A stretch of 64,000 nucleotides of DNA, taken from contig OV884014.1 in the NCBI GenBank assembly GCA_930367205.1, forward strand, positions 116,009,768-116,073,767, given 5' to 3'. Below are positions 1 to 11,698 of the stretch, one piece after another. Position 1 is the stretch's first letter. Every line of letters begins with the position of its first letter. Source of the DNA: Acanthosoma haemorrhoidale. Lineage: Eukaryota; Arthropoda; Insecta; Hemiptera; Acanthosomatidae. A program made the translations under genes and the position numbers. Below the pieces are notes generated by a model. The model saw only the letters and a list, made by a program, of their open reading frames with translations, had not been told where the DNA came from and searched no databases.

Positions 1-790
1 TATCTAACAAACTAGAGAGGATTTTGGTTGGACCGAATCAGTTCAACATTGTCTGATAGATTACGGCTCCACAGTACTCTCGATTAGATTGAAGAGTTGT
101 TTGTTCGGACCCTTCCATGGAAATTATGAGAAAAATAATAAGAAATTGTTATATTATATTATTTATGATGATTACTAATAATCAGTAATGAACCAACGCC
201 TTAAATATTGGCAAACTATAGGCAATAACTGTGTATTTACTTCATGGACGGCTTAAATTACCTACTGTAGGGTTCATTAAATTTGAAAAATGTAACGCAT
301 AATATATGAAAAAATAACAGGGCAAGTCAAGACTTGTGGTCTTATTTGTCGTAATTTTATGGATTTTATTGTTCTAATTTTATCATTGAATGAAAATACC
401 CATTTGACTTAGTTCTGGAAGTAACAAAACAGCCTTGGCTATGGAAATAAATTTATCGCTTTAATTCAAAATTTTCGATATTTATTGATATACTAGACCA
501 AATGTGTATAAATTAACCTAGTAGAGTTAATCCTACTTAATTATGAAATAACAGTTATTGTATAAGGTTTTATTAGAACCAATAATAATAATTGATTTTG
601 ACTAGTTCTCGGAAAATTAACTCACGTGCACTTGGGGGAGAGGTCCAGAGTTATGAGGTCGAGTCATGGGTAACTTCCGATGCAGCTAAGTAGAATCTAT
701 TGTTCGTATCTACCCGCTATGAGTTACCATGACAAGTTTTAGTTTTACTTTATAGACGAGGCTTCAGTTAGTCTTTTGTCAACTGTTTTG
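1..790. other. AT-rich stretch, no gene seen
   Basis: No open frame with protein-like composition and no repeat shared with the rest of the window was found. A slightly more GC-rich patch near 625-670 vaguely resembles a tRNA-derived head but lacks a convincing pair of internal promoter boxes. The last bases may belong to the mariner element that follows. Confidence 0.5.
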
Positions 791-833
791 TGTGATACAC
801 GTTACGTTAAACTGTTTTTTTTAAACCTCTGAA

Positions 834-1186
834 ATGGAGAGTCAAAAAGTACATATTCGTCATGTAATGATTTGGGAATTTAAACAAGGCAATAGTACTA
901 GGGCGACAGCTGAAAAAATATGCAGTGTATATGGTGAAGGACTAATAACTGATCGGGGAGTTAGAAATTGGGTTATAAAACTCCGTTCTGGAGATACGAC
1001 CTTAAAAGACGACCCGAGGGTGGGACGTCCTTCCAACTTTGGCGACAACCTTTTAAAGGCAATATTGGAGCAAAATCCACGTCAATCAACAAGAGGTATA
1101 CCACATTTTACAAGGAAGGAATTGATAAGCTTCCAGGAAGATGGGAGCAGGTTATAGATAATAGTGGTGAATACATAATAAATTAA
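834..1186 (+). pseudogene. mariner transposase, internally deleted
   Basis: The first part (834 to about 1097) encodes roughly 85 residues of the paired helix-turn-helix DNA-binding region of mariner transposases. It starts MESQKVHIRHVMIWEF and later carries the typical GRPS linker. At about 1100 the frame changes, and the next 27 codons match the extreme C-terminus of the same family (GRWEQVIDNSGEYI, then a stop at 1184-1186). A full mariner transposase has about 345 residues. Everything between, including the whole DD34D catalytic domain, is missing, so this cannot be an active enzyme. Internally deleted mariners are common in insects. I could not locate terminal inverted repeats with confidence. 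The family assignment rests on both ends matching; I am sure of the family and less sure of the element boundaries. Confidence 0.85.
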
Positions 1187-1937
1187 TATAATTTTGATAT
1201 TTAATGAGAGCAAAATAAATGTCTGATAAAAAAACGGAAGTTACTCGTCCTAAATAAAAGACTGATTTTCCCAGCATTAAAAAATGGGAAAGAAATAGTG
1301 ATCCTTTATTTGAACTCATGGACTCTCTCCAAATCTCCATGAGGCTCAGAAGATATTTGAGGACAAAAAAGTCCGGCACAGTTTTATTTTTGCTAGCAAT
1401 AGAGTTGTTTGTTCGAAAATAATCAGTTTTTTCGTAATCAATAACTGGTTATATAGTTTGTTTGTGTCCCCTTTTTGTTTACATTTTATGAGCAGATTTC
1501 ATTTACGTTCTCCCTTGTATTAAAGCCGCAAGCCTCATACCTCTCCTAAACTATCTACAACCAGAGACATTTGTCTAAACACACCATACTCACATAGATC
1601 GACGCTGCACCATACAACAAGCTGCTTCGATTCGATATTGGTTCAAGTGGTGATGGAAGGAGTGGGGAGGTTGTCCATTAGTTCGTGGTAGTCGTTAAAG
1701 ATGGCCATTAGCAGGAGGGTAGTTATTCCTTAATTATTCAGATTCTTGATGCTCCTAGCACAAAGGGAAATAGCAAACAACATCTTAAGCCCTTCTTCGA
1801 TGAAATCGTTTATTTTCAGCTTTATCAGCGGTGAATGGGTTATATACATGTTATATACCCTTAGCAAACGATAGTATTGCAGAAAGAATAATTATAAACA
1901 AATAAAATTCGCCTGGCAAAAAGCCTAAATGCGTACA
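1187..1937. other. no gene seen
   Basis: AT-rich sequence with a slightly GC-richer part at about 1510-1750. The short open frames here lack protein-like composition, and no shared repeat was recognised. The left end probably includes the 3' non-coding end of the mariner. Confidence 0.5.
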
Positions 1938-1949
1938 TAAGACTCAAAT

Positions 1950-2723
1950 TGTTAACAATTTTTATTTTGATAAAATTACAATCTGCCTGATTGGGCTATA
2001 AGTAATTGTGATAAATGATCTCATTCATACCTATTTACAATTTTCATTCACTCGTTCATTCATGCAGTATTTACAAACTGCGCAGAGGCCCCCCAAGTCC
2101 ACATGGTTGTCACCTCCCTCCCGTGCGAAGGAGGAAGCGGAGTCTTGGGAAGTCCCCCATGCTCCTACGCCAGCCACGTCACTGGATAAGATTCAGTGGA
2201 GGCTGGACAAGAGCGCGAGAGCCACAGACGCTCAGGACATGATTAGAGAAAGTGGCCATTGCCAGGACACGCACTATCACTTATTTATAGCATATCACGA
2301 GGCCACTGCCGTTGTAGTGTCCGAGGAGAATTATAGGGATGAGTGGTGCAGTGCAATGACTGTGCTCCAGGATTAGGGTGGTTGGATAGGCTACTATGGA
2401 ATTTCATAAACTTGGAAGGGATGAGTTCAAGAATGTAGGGTATATTCAGATGAAGGGTATTGTTGTTGACGTAATAAGGGGCATTTACTATTGTTCTCAG
2501 GACTTTTGATTGAAATAATTGGATTGCGCTTGATGTTCGACTTTTTTGCTGTCCCCCATAGCTCTATTCCGTATGTCCAGATTGGCTTAAGTATAACCTT
2601 GTAAATAAGTAGTTTATTTTCTATTCAGAGATGGGATGTCCTTCGAAGTAGTCTGTACAGTTGTCCAAAGCTTCTGTTTAGTTCTTGTCTTTTTAGCCTC
2701 GTGTGTGGGTTCCATGTCAGTCT
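1950..2723 (-). mobile_element. Family A Jockey-like non-LTR copy, 5'-truncated, with TSD
   Basis: Read on the minus strand, this holds the end of the second ORF (C-terminal region after the RT) and a long 3' UTR, ending with AATAAA-like sequence at the left edge. It matches other family A pieces here at 7.2, 17.1, 20.2, 23.4, 24.6, 27.4, 36.1, 39.0, 59.8 and 62.6 kb. It is flanked by a perfect 12-base direct repeat, TAAGACTCAAAT, at 1938-1949 and 2724-2735. That fixes both ends and shows insertion by target-primed reverse transcription with loss of the 5' part. The plus-strand open frames here are antisense to the 3' UTR and are not genes. Confidence 0.9.
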
Positions 2724-2799
2724 TAAGACTCAAATAAAGGTGAATGATTTTTAGTGTTGGTAAGTTATGCAAATTTCCTCCGTTCTGGTTCTCTCCATG

Positions 2800-5700
2800 C
2801 TCGAGTCTCGCCAATAAACCAGACAGAATCGCCAACCATGGTCGAGTCTCGCCAATAAACCAGACAGAATCGCCAACCATGGTCGAGTCTCGCCAATAAA
2901 CCAGACAGAATCGCCAACTATGGTCGAGTCTCGCCAATAAACCAGACAGAATCGCCAACTATGGTCGAGCCTCGCCAATAAACCAGACAGAATCGCCAAC
3001 CATGGTCGAGCCTCGCCAATAAACCAGACAGAATCGCCAACCATGGTCGAGCCTCGCCAATAAACCAGACAGAATCGCCAACCATGGTCGAGCCTCGCCA
3101 ATAAACCAGACAGAATCGCCAACCATGGTCGAGCCTCGCCAATAAACCAGACAGAATCGCCAACCATGGTCGAGCCTCGCCAATAAACCAGACAGAATCG
3201 CCAACCATGGTCGAGCCTCGCCAATAAACCAGACAGAATCGCCAACCATGGTCGAGCCTCGCCAATAAACCAGACAGAATCGCCAACCATGGTCGAGCCT
3301 CGCCAATAAACCAGACAGAATCGCCAACCATGGTCGAGCCTCGCCAATAAACCAGACAGAATCGCCAACCATGGTCGAGCCTCGCCAATAAACCAGACAG
3401 AATCGCCAACCATGGTCGAGCCTCGCCAATAAACCAGACAGAATCGCCAACCATGGTCGAGCCTCGCCAATAAACCAGACAGAATCGCCAACCATGGTCG
3501 AGCCTCGCCAATAAACCAGACAGAATCGCCAACCATGGTCGAGCCTCGCCAATAAACCAGACAGAATCGCCAACCATGGTCGAGCCTCGCCAATAAACCA
3601 GACAGAATCGCCAACCATGGTCGAGCCTCGCCAATAAACCAGACAGAATCGCCAACCATGGTCGAGCCTCGCCAATAAACCAGACAGAATCGCCAACCAT
3701 GGTCGAGCCTCGCCAATAAACCAGACAGAATCGCCAACCATGGTCGAGCCTCGCCAATAAACCAGACAGAATCGCCAACCATGGTCGAGCCTCGCCAATA
3801 AACCAGACAGAATCGCCAACCATGGTCGAGCCTCGCCAATAAACCAGACAGAATCGCCAACCATGGTCGAGCCTCGCCAATAAACCAGACAGAATCGCCA
3901 ACCATGGTCGAGTCTCGCCAATAAACCAGACAGAATCGCCAACCATGGTCGAGTCTCGCCAATAAACCAGACAGAATCGCCAACCATGGTCGAGTCTCGC
4001 CAATAAACCAGACAGAATCGCCAACCATGGTCGAGTCTCGCCAATAAACCAGACAGAATCGCCAACCATGGTCGAGCCTCGCCAATAAACCAGACAGAAT
4101 CGCCAACCATGGTCGAGCCTCGCCAATAAACCAGACAGAATCGCCAACCATGGTCGAGTCTCGCCAATAAACCAGACAGAATCGCCAACCATGGTCGAGT
4201 CTCGCCAATAAACCAGACAGAATCGCCAACCATGGTCGAGTCTCGCCAATAAACCAGACAGAATCGCCAACCATGGTCGAGTCTCGCCAATAAACCAGAC
4301 AGAATCGCCAACCATGGTCGAGTCTCGCCAATAAACCAGACAGAATCGCCAACCATGGTCGAGCCTCGCCAATAAACCAGACAGAATCGCCAACCATGGT
4401 CGAGCCTCGCCAATAAACCAGACAGAATCGCCAACCATGGTCGAGCCTCGCCAATAAACCAGACAGAATCGCCAACCATGGTCGAGCCTCGCCAATAAAC
4501 CAGACAGAATCGCCAACCATGGTCGAGCCTCGCCAATAAACCAGACAGAATCGCCAACCATGGTCGAGCCTCGCCAATAAACCAGACAGAATCGCCAACC
4601 ATGGTCGAGTCTCGCCAATAAACCAGACAGAATCGCCAACCATGGTCGAGTCTCGCCAATAAACCAGACAGAATCGCCAACCATGGTCGAGTCTCGCCAA
4701 TAAACCAGACAGAATCGCCAACCATGGTCGAGCCTCGCCAATAAACCAGACAGAATCGCCAACCATGGTCGAGTCTCGCCAATAAACCAGACAGAATCGC
4801 CAACCATGGTCGAGTCTCGCCAATAAACCAGACAGAATCGCAAACTATGGTCGAGTCTCGCCAATAAACCAGACAGAATCGCAAACTATGGTCGAGTCTC
4901 GCCAATAAACCAGACAGAATCGCCAACCATGGTCGAGTCTCGCCAATAAACCAGACAGAATCGCCAACCATGGTCGAGCCTCGCCAATAAACCAGACAGA
5001 ATCGCCAACCATGGTCGAGCCTCGCCAATAAACCAGACAGAATCGCCAACCATGGTCGAGTCTCGCCAATAAACCAGACAGAATCGCCAACCATGGTCGA
5101 GTCTCGCCAATAAACCAGACAGAATCGCCAACCATGGTCGAGCCTCGCCAATAAACCAGACAGAATCGCCAACCATGGTCGAGTCTCGCCAATAAACCAG
5201 ACAGAATCGCCAACCATGGTCGAGCCTCGCCAATAAACCAGACAGAATCGCCAACCATGGTCGAGCCTCGCCAATAAACCAGACAGAATCGCCAACCATG
5301 GTCGAGCCTCGCCAATAAACCAGACAGAATCGCCAACTATGGTCGAGCCTCGCCAATAAACCAGACAGAATCGCCAACCATGGTCGAGCCTCGCCAATAA
5401 ACCAGACAGAATCGCCAACCATGGTCGAGCCTCGCCAATAAACCAGACAGAATCGCCAACCATGGTCGAGTCTCGCCAATAAACCAGACAGAATCGCCAA
5501 CCATGGTCGAGTCTCGCCAATAAACCAGACAGAATCGCCAACCATGGTCGAGTCTCGCCAATAAACCAGACAGAATCGCCAACCATGGTCGAGTCTCGCC
5601 AATAAACCAGACAGAATCGCCAACCATGGTCGAGCCTCGCCAATAAACCAGACAGAATCGCCAACCATGGTCGAGCCTCGCCAATAAACCAGACAGAATC

Positions 5701-6407
5701 GCCAACCATGGTCGAGCCTCGCCAATAAACCAGACAGAATCGCCAACCATGGTCGAGCCTCGCCAATAAACCAGACAGAATCGCCAACCATGGTCGAGCC
5801 TCGCCAATAAACCAGACAGAATCGCCAACCATGGTCGAGTCTCGCCAATAAACCAGACAGAATCGCCAACCATGGTCGAGTCTCGCCAATAAACCAGACA
5901 GAATCGCCAACCATGGTCGAGTCTCGCCAATAAACCAGACAGAATCGCAAACTATGGTCGAGTCTCGCCAATAAACCAGACAGAATCGCAAACTATGGTC
6001 GAGTCTCGCCAATAAACCAGACAGAATCGCCAACTATGGTCGAGTCTCGCCAATAAACCAGACAGAATCGCCAACTATGGTCGAGTCTCGCCAATAAACC
6101 AGACAGAATCGCCAACCATGGTCGAGTCTCGCCAATAAACCAGACAGAATCGCCAACCATGGTCGAGCCTCGCCAATAAACCAGACGGAATCGCCAACCA
6201 TGGTCGAGCCTCGCCAATAAACCAGACGGAATCGCCAACCATGGTCGAGCCTCGCCAATAAACCAGACGGAATCGCCAACCATGGTCGAGCCTCGCCAAT
6301 AAACCAGACAGAATCGCCAACCATGGTCGAGCCTCGCCAATAAACCAGACAGAATCGCCAACCATGGTCGAGTCTCGCCAATAAACCAGACAGAATCGCC
6401 AACTATG
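2800..6407. repeat. Minisatellite, 88 copies of a 41-bp unit
   Basis: A perfect-period tandem array. Every unit is 41 bases, so 88 units fill 3608 bases exactly with no indel. The unit begins GTCGAGTCTCGCC and ends CCAACCATG, giving a CCATGG site at each junction. By hand count it has about 51% GC, against AT-rich flanks. The main variable base is a T/C at unit position 7, the centre of the short inverted repeat CGAG-Y-CTCG; I count 37 T and 51 C units. Rarer variants are CTATG for CCATG, GCAAACTATG, and ACGG for ACAG (three units at 6162-6284). Units 5 to 27 look identical. On the minus strand none of the three frames contains a stop, so long open frames (up to about 1000 codons) arise automatically. 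I treat these as non-coding. The array starts 64 bp past the TSD of the preceding non-LTR copy, so it is not part of it. Confidence 0.97.
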
Positions 6408-7209
6408 CGTATGGCATTATTTTGGATATCTGGTAGATTCATTCTCTTGGCTCAGAATTCCAAATGTCCCAATTAATTCTTACAATACTCTAATTATCCA
6501 TAATGCTACTCATGAAAATTTAAAGGGAAATTTGTTCACTTGTATAGTGCAACACACTTGCCAAAGTTGAAGGGGATTCGGTCGGTAGTGGCATGTTGTT
6601 TTGTGTGCTTTTGTTAAGTTCATTTTGGTCTTTTTCTACTCTGCAGTACACTAATTTTGTTTTTGTTTTTTATAATGTGATGACTTAATGACGTAATAAG
6701 GTACTGGTGGTTGATGAATTTTATATCTTAGACGACTGTAATGACATCATCATTATGGGCGGTAGAAAGAATGGCCTAAGTGATTCAGGAGTCGGTCCAG
6801 AATCGTTAATGAGACGACAGGCTATTAAAGGCAAAAACTGGTTTCGACTGCATCTTGTTTGACCTACAAATAAACCACTTACCGACTGTGCGGCTCAGCT
6901 TGTATGAACGCAACGGGCCTCACCGTTCATTGCGGTCTGTCTGCTCTCGGCAATTTGAGCCTCTGTTTTTGTTTGTTGTATGTCCATCCGTGCAAAACCG
7001 ACGTCATCCCTGATCCTAATATGATTATTTCATATGTTTTCCTGTGTCTTTTTTTTTTAAGCCGCAGTAAAGATTAGAGAACAATAAGAAAAACCAAAAA
7101 GTGATTTTGGGTTATGAGTTCATTTTGTTTAATTTAGGTTGCGTTTACTGCCTGTGACCATTCATGAGCCATAGACAGATAATCTTAGCCCCACTGTTAA
7201 TTTGCCATT
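6408..7209. other. no gene seen
   Basis: Single-copy-looking sequence beside the minisatellite. The only notable base bias is short T runs near 7050. No frame, repeat or terminal structure could be assigned. Confidence 0.5.
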
Positions 7210-7783
7210 TACTGTTCGCTAGTTTTTTTAAATTCCATTCCTCTCCCTGTATCCGAGACAGTACGGTATTTAGGCTTCCATCTCGACAAAAGACTGACAT
7301 GGAACCCACACACAAGGCTAAAATGACAAGAACCAAATAAATATACGCTTTGGGCAACTGTACAGACTACTTCGAAGGACATCCCATCTCTCAATAGAAA
7401 ATAAATTACTAATCTACAAAATAATTCTTAAGCCAATCTGGACATACGGAATAGAGCTATAAGGGACAGGAAAAAAAGACGAACATCAAGTGAACAACAC
7501 TTTCAATCAAAAGTCCTGAGAAAAATAGAAAAATATTACGTCAGCAACAGTACCCTTCGTGGGGGCTTTCCAAGACTCCGCTTCCTCTGTAACACGCGAG
7601 GGAGGTGACAACCATGTGGACTTGGGAGGTCTCTGGGCTGTTTGTAAATGCTGTATGAATGAGCGAGTGAATGAAAATTGTAAATGTGGTATGAACGAAA
7701 AACATTTATCACAATTATTGCTCAATGAGGCAGATTGTAATTTTATCATAAAGTTGTTAGTAATAAAAAAAACAAAAAAAAAC
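7210..7783 (+). mobile_element. Family A non-LTR copy with internal deletion (plus strand)
   Basis: One of only two plus-strand family A copies. It begins in the post-RT C-terminal part of ORF2, where frames are broken by stops and small indels. It jumps at about 7558-7561 straight into the 3' UTR and ends with AATTTTATCATAAAGTTG plus an A-rich tail. Other copies show several hundred more bases at the jump. The joined ends share a few bases (CGTGGGGG), as in a microhomology deletion. The short open frames here are remnants or antisense reading. Confidence 0.88.
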
Positions 7784-9347
7784 ATTGAATCTGGTGACGA
7801 GCTCTTGGATGTCATTCCCAATCGTTCGTGAATACGGCACGCAACACTTAATTACCAAAAACCACTTACATGAAGTTTGTTCGAACTCACAATCACGGAC
7901 TAGTTTCAAACTGGTTTGCGATTATTTACTGATCATTCCGGATCACGGTTTTTGAACAATCTTTTTTGTTTTTATTTTTATTTTTAAACGGATTAAGATT
8001 TTGAAGATCTGACCGATTGTCTAGCTTCAGATTTCAGCTTTAAGGATGGCGATTTGGAAATATTGACTACTCCCGTAACAAGAAGCGAATACTTTTTAGT
8101 GAAAATTACTTACATACAGAGGTGTAATAGTTATTTCTGCAAGGAGTATCTATGTTAGGGGACCAATAAATTGTTTATTGAATATTGGCCAGTTACGTAC
8201 ATCAGACTTTTATTTGCGTACATTATAATGGAGTTTTTATTGTGTGTCTCATTAGAATAAAGCTATACCTACTAGCTACGGTGAGGATATTTATAAATTT
8301 AAAACATTAAAATTAACTTCTACTAATAAAGAATTTTAATAGTTATTAGTAGACAAATATAAAAATTAACGTCTATTCATTTTATGATAAATAATTTTTA
8401 ATTGAAGTAGCGAAGTAATTGAAGTGACATAACTTAAATTAATTCTAATTTTATTCTTTATTATAAGATGTGCTGTCACTTGAAAGTTGTTTGTAATTTT
8501 ATAACCTTACCTTTTACGGTGAGCGGAAAAAGAGAAGAGAATGACTGGGCAAGTCTCCGATTATCTTAGTCCTTACTCTAATCCTCAAACCGTTTTCAAA
8601 CTATGTTTTGAGCGCGTTGGGACAGATGTCTGAAACGGTACGAGTCGTGGTTTCGGGTGAGTTGGGATGACATAATTTAGTATGCTCTCAACAAGGAACA
8701 ACTGACAATATTTTACTGTTAAGACTTAATACACGGGCGATTGCTGGGTAAGGTACAGCCAGAGACAGGTATGGAATGAGCTGCAGATCAGCGTTCTACA
8801 GAGTTTAAAATATCCCTGCTTGATTTTACCTCAAGTATAGGCCGGTGGCAACAGCTGTTTGTTTGCTGCTTGGTATCCGGAAGGCTGTAGGAGTTTAGTA
8901 CCTAGTCATCAGAGATTAAGTGCTGAAGACTTAGAGTGGCTCCTGTGGCACTCCAGATTGATTAAAAAGCACACCTACACGGCTGGTTAACCTTATGACA
9001 CACGAGCATAGGTTTTTGATGGCTGAAATATACTACAGGAGAAATGTATAGGATCTCCTGTTGTATACTGATGAAACAAGAAAGTTATAGTCACGCATAA
9101 GAACCAGTCCGGAGCTTGCTTGAAATGCTACGAAATAATATTTGGTAAGGAGTTAGGTTTTGAGAAAGTTTCAATTAGTGACAGTGGTTATTAAAATCGA
9201 GCAATATTATCTACAAATTTGTATTGTGGTGTTGGTCGCATTTTTATTTATAATTACTAATAATTTACTTAAATAAAAGAAACAAATTTACGGGTGAAAT
9301 TGGGATTTGAACCTCCTCAATATTTTGTTATTTGTCATTCGTCGTCG
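7784..9347. other. no gene seen
   Basis: AT-rich to moderately GC-rich sequence without recognisable frames. The part 8520-9000 is less AT-rich but is interrupted by stops in all frames. Confidence 0.5.
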
Positions 9348-9420
9348 GGTAGCTCTGTTGTTAGGGCTTAAGCAGTCCTGGAGAGGTCTCGGGATCCTAT
9401 CTCGACGTTGTCTCTACCTT
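9348..9420 (+). repeat. tRNA-like sequence, possible SINE head
   Basis: The stretch GGTAGCTCTGTTGTTAGGGC resembles the A box and D arm of a tRNA. About 25 bases on, CGGGATCCTATCTCG loosely resembles a T arm and B box. The cloverleaf is not completed, so this is not a working tRNA. Arthropod SINEs often carry such heads. No second copy of this exact head was found in the window. Weak call. Confidence 0.3.
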
Positions 9421-9430
9421 TATCATTAGT

Positions 9431-9762
9431 TAAATAATCTTTGTAGAGGAGAGTCTTTTAAAAGAAAAGAAAGAAAATCTGTTATGAAGTACAAGCAAAA
9501 CACTGGTATATACAAATATTAAGAGTTACGTTACTACGTACTGGGTGGGATGTCTAGGCATAAGTGGGGTCTGGGGCTAAAGCTGAGGCACATATGTATA
9601 AGAAAAGGATCAGATTATGGGAAGTAGGGATGTCTTGGAGGGATGGGGTTGCTTACTTGAAAATAACAGGAACCATCAGTGACTTCCATGAAGTCACGAG
9701 GCAGGTATACAGATCTCCTCAGACTCCTTCCACTTGTTCTTAGCAAGATTATAAAACTTTCG
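9431..9762 (+). repeat. Dispersed repeat C, copy 1
   Basis: About 330 bases that recur in the same orientation at 53667-53986 with high identity, for example GTTATGAAGTACAAGCAAAAC and AGAGTTACGTTACTACGTAC in both. Copy 1 has about 30 extra bases near 9695-9725 (ACGAGGCAGGTATACAGATC). No coding frame, terminal inverted repeat or poly-A tail was seen, so the class is unknown. It directly follows the tRNA-like sequence, which copy 2 lacks. Confidence 0.85.
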
Positions 9763-11561
9763 AATGTTATTTATTAATAATAACGAATATTAAATAAACA
9801 ATAGTTTTATAAAAATAACAAATAATGATTTACTCATCTAGTACAGATTATTAAGAATAACCATAATCCTATGAAGGGTAAAATCATTAGTGAAGGACAA
9901 AAAACCCAAAATAAAAAGAAATTCCCTAATGAATAATTTATTAAATGCTGATAATAAAATAATCAATATGAATGAATGAAAAATGTTATTTATATTTTGC
10001 CGACTACTAAAGAATTTATCATTCATTTTATTCTAAAACTGATGCTCTGAAAAGTTTATATTTTCGTGTTATATTATCGCCCTTCAGAAAGCGTATGTAC
10101 TATTTATGAATACGGAATGAGAATGGCGCACTCTCACGAATTCATGGAATAAGTTCTGTATGAGTGAGGCCATTGTGCTTTTGTTACTATTTCATAACTT
10201 TTTCCCTTGGCAATTCAGGCAAGTTTTAAATGAGAAATCTTTCCTTGCAGCCTTCTTTTTTTATGAAGCATGAATGAGGTTAGCAACGATTTGATTTGTT
10301 TAACTCTAGCAATTCTGAATAACTAGTCGCGTCCGAATTAAAAAAAAGGATATGTATCGCTCATTCAACACTTTTAGGGCTAACAACCGGGTAGTAGCTT
10401 AGAGGGGTTTTATAAGAGTGAGGTTATGCTATAATGTTCACGAAGGACTCATGTCAGTGATTACCTATCGATAAGTGGCGATCGATATGCAATCAATCAC
10501 TGCCTTGGCTGTGCCCAGTTGTATTTATGGTTGGCTTTTTGGTTTGCCACAGTTGTGTGTGTATGTTTACAGAAGATTAACCTTGTGTTATTTCTTTCGT
10601 CTATAAGAGTGAGAAGTGACAATTCCACTTTTTTTTGGTAGGAAATTGATTCAAGTTCCGGTGAAAACATAAAAACTGGTTTTCCGTGAAGTTGGCTGAG
10701 TTAACTTATGGTCATGAGATTGTAGTACACCATCGTAAAGAAATGAGTGTTATATAGAGTATATGTAGGCCCTGTGAATAGTAGGGTGGCTTAGAACTGT
10801 GAGAGAAGTTGGTTTGAAAGAGTGCCAGGGGAGGCTAGGGCCTTGGACGCAGTGCCAAACGGGGTCTTTTAAGAAAGACAATAAAATTGTTACTTCGCTC
10901 CGGATTTGGCCTGCGGGGGGGGGGAAGGTTCATAAAGCATTTCTCCGAGCTCAAGTTCACTCTTGTAAACAACTTTGGAGGACGATGTTCCCATTTTATT
11001 TATCAGCGTTTGTTTATAAGACTGCCTCTCGCCGCGATCGATAACAGTCTATGTCTCTGTTTCTCTCATCCCCTGGTCCTGTTTGCAATTGTTTATACAG
11101 ATTTCCCTTTGTTGTAGAGTTCAAAAGGAGGCTTCGCTTTCAAACAGTTGGGTCAAATCTCCCTTCACCTTTTTTGATTGAATATCAAATGTTCCATAGT
11201 TGCCATTTCTAAACATATCCTTCCTAAAACATACCTAATATATCTGGAATTTCAAGTTTTTTTTATACCTGTCATCAATACTAAAAATATATTCTTACTC
11301 TCTAGACATATGGTCCCTTCCATATTTCCGCCCCCTTGGGGTTGGTGGACACTTCAGTATAAAATTTCAATATCACTAGAGGCCACACGAAATTAGTTCT
11401 ACATCTTGACACAGTTTCCAACAGTGCATCCTCAACGACGTACTTTTGCAGGCATCAAACACAAACCCACATTAATATAACTAAACCATTGGTTTAAAAA
11501 AAAAAAATTGAACATGTAAAATTATTATAAAACTTTTCAGTCCGAATTTCCCCCCCCCCTT
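9763..11561. other. no gene seen
   Basis: Mostly AT-rich. A T run lies near 10627 and a run of 11 G at 10914-10924. Open frames at 10799-11117 are short, overlap each other and run through the G run, so I do not accept them as coding. Confidence 0.45.
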
Positions 11562-11698
11562 TCTAATCCCCTTTAATTTACAGATAATTATATACAATAA
11601 TAGATCCTCAGGCGAATCTATTTACAAATTATTTTTGTATTTCCTGTAGCGTCCCTACATTATATACAGGTTTTGTTATTTTATAAAATTATATAACT
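11562..11698 (-). mobile_element. Family B non-LTR 3' end fragment
   Basis: Matches the 3' UTR end of family B copies at 13.2, 33.3, 48.1 and 51.6 kb (for example GATCCTCAGGCGAATCTATT, then TTTTTGTATTTCCTGTAGCG). Only about 137 bases of the element's 3' end remain. There is no coding part. Confidence 0.85.

Noticed and set aside
2008..2376. Plus-strand frames of 122 and 75 codons (and similar ones near 17.1, 20.2, 24.6, 39.0 and 62.7 kb)
   Set aside because: They recur in each family A copy and are antisense to its 3' UTR.
2797..6410. CRISPR-like array
   Set aside because: The units are contiguous with no unique spacers, and the setting is eukaryotic.
2614..6442. Long minus-strand open frames of up to about 1000 codons
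   Set aside because: They arise because the 41-bp unit has no stop in any minus frame. Overlapping frames encode the same shifted repeat, and there is no unique N- or C-terminal domain.
10799..11117. Two plus-strand frames across a G run
   Set aside because: They are in different frames, run through a homopolymer and have no recognisable domain or splice context.
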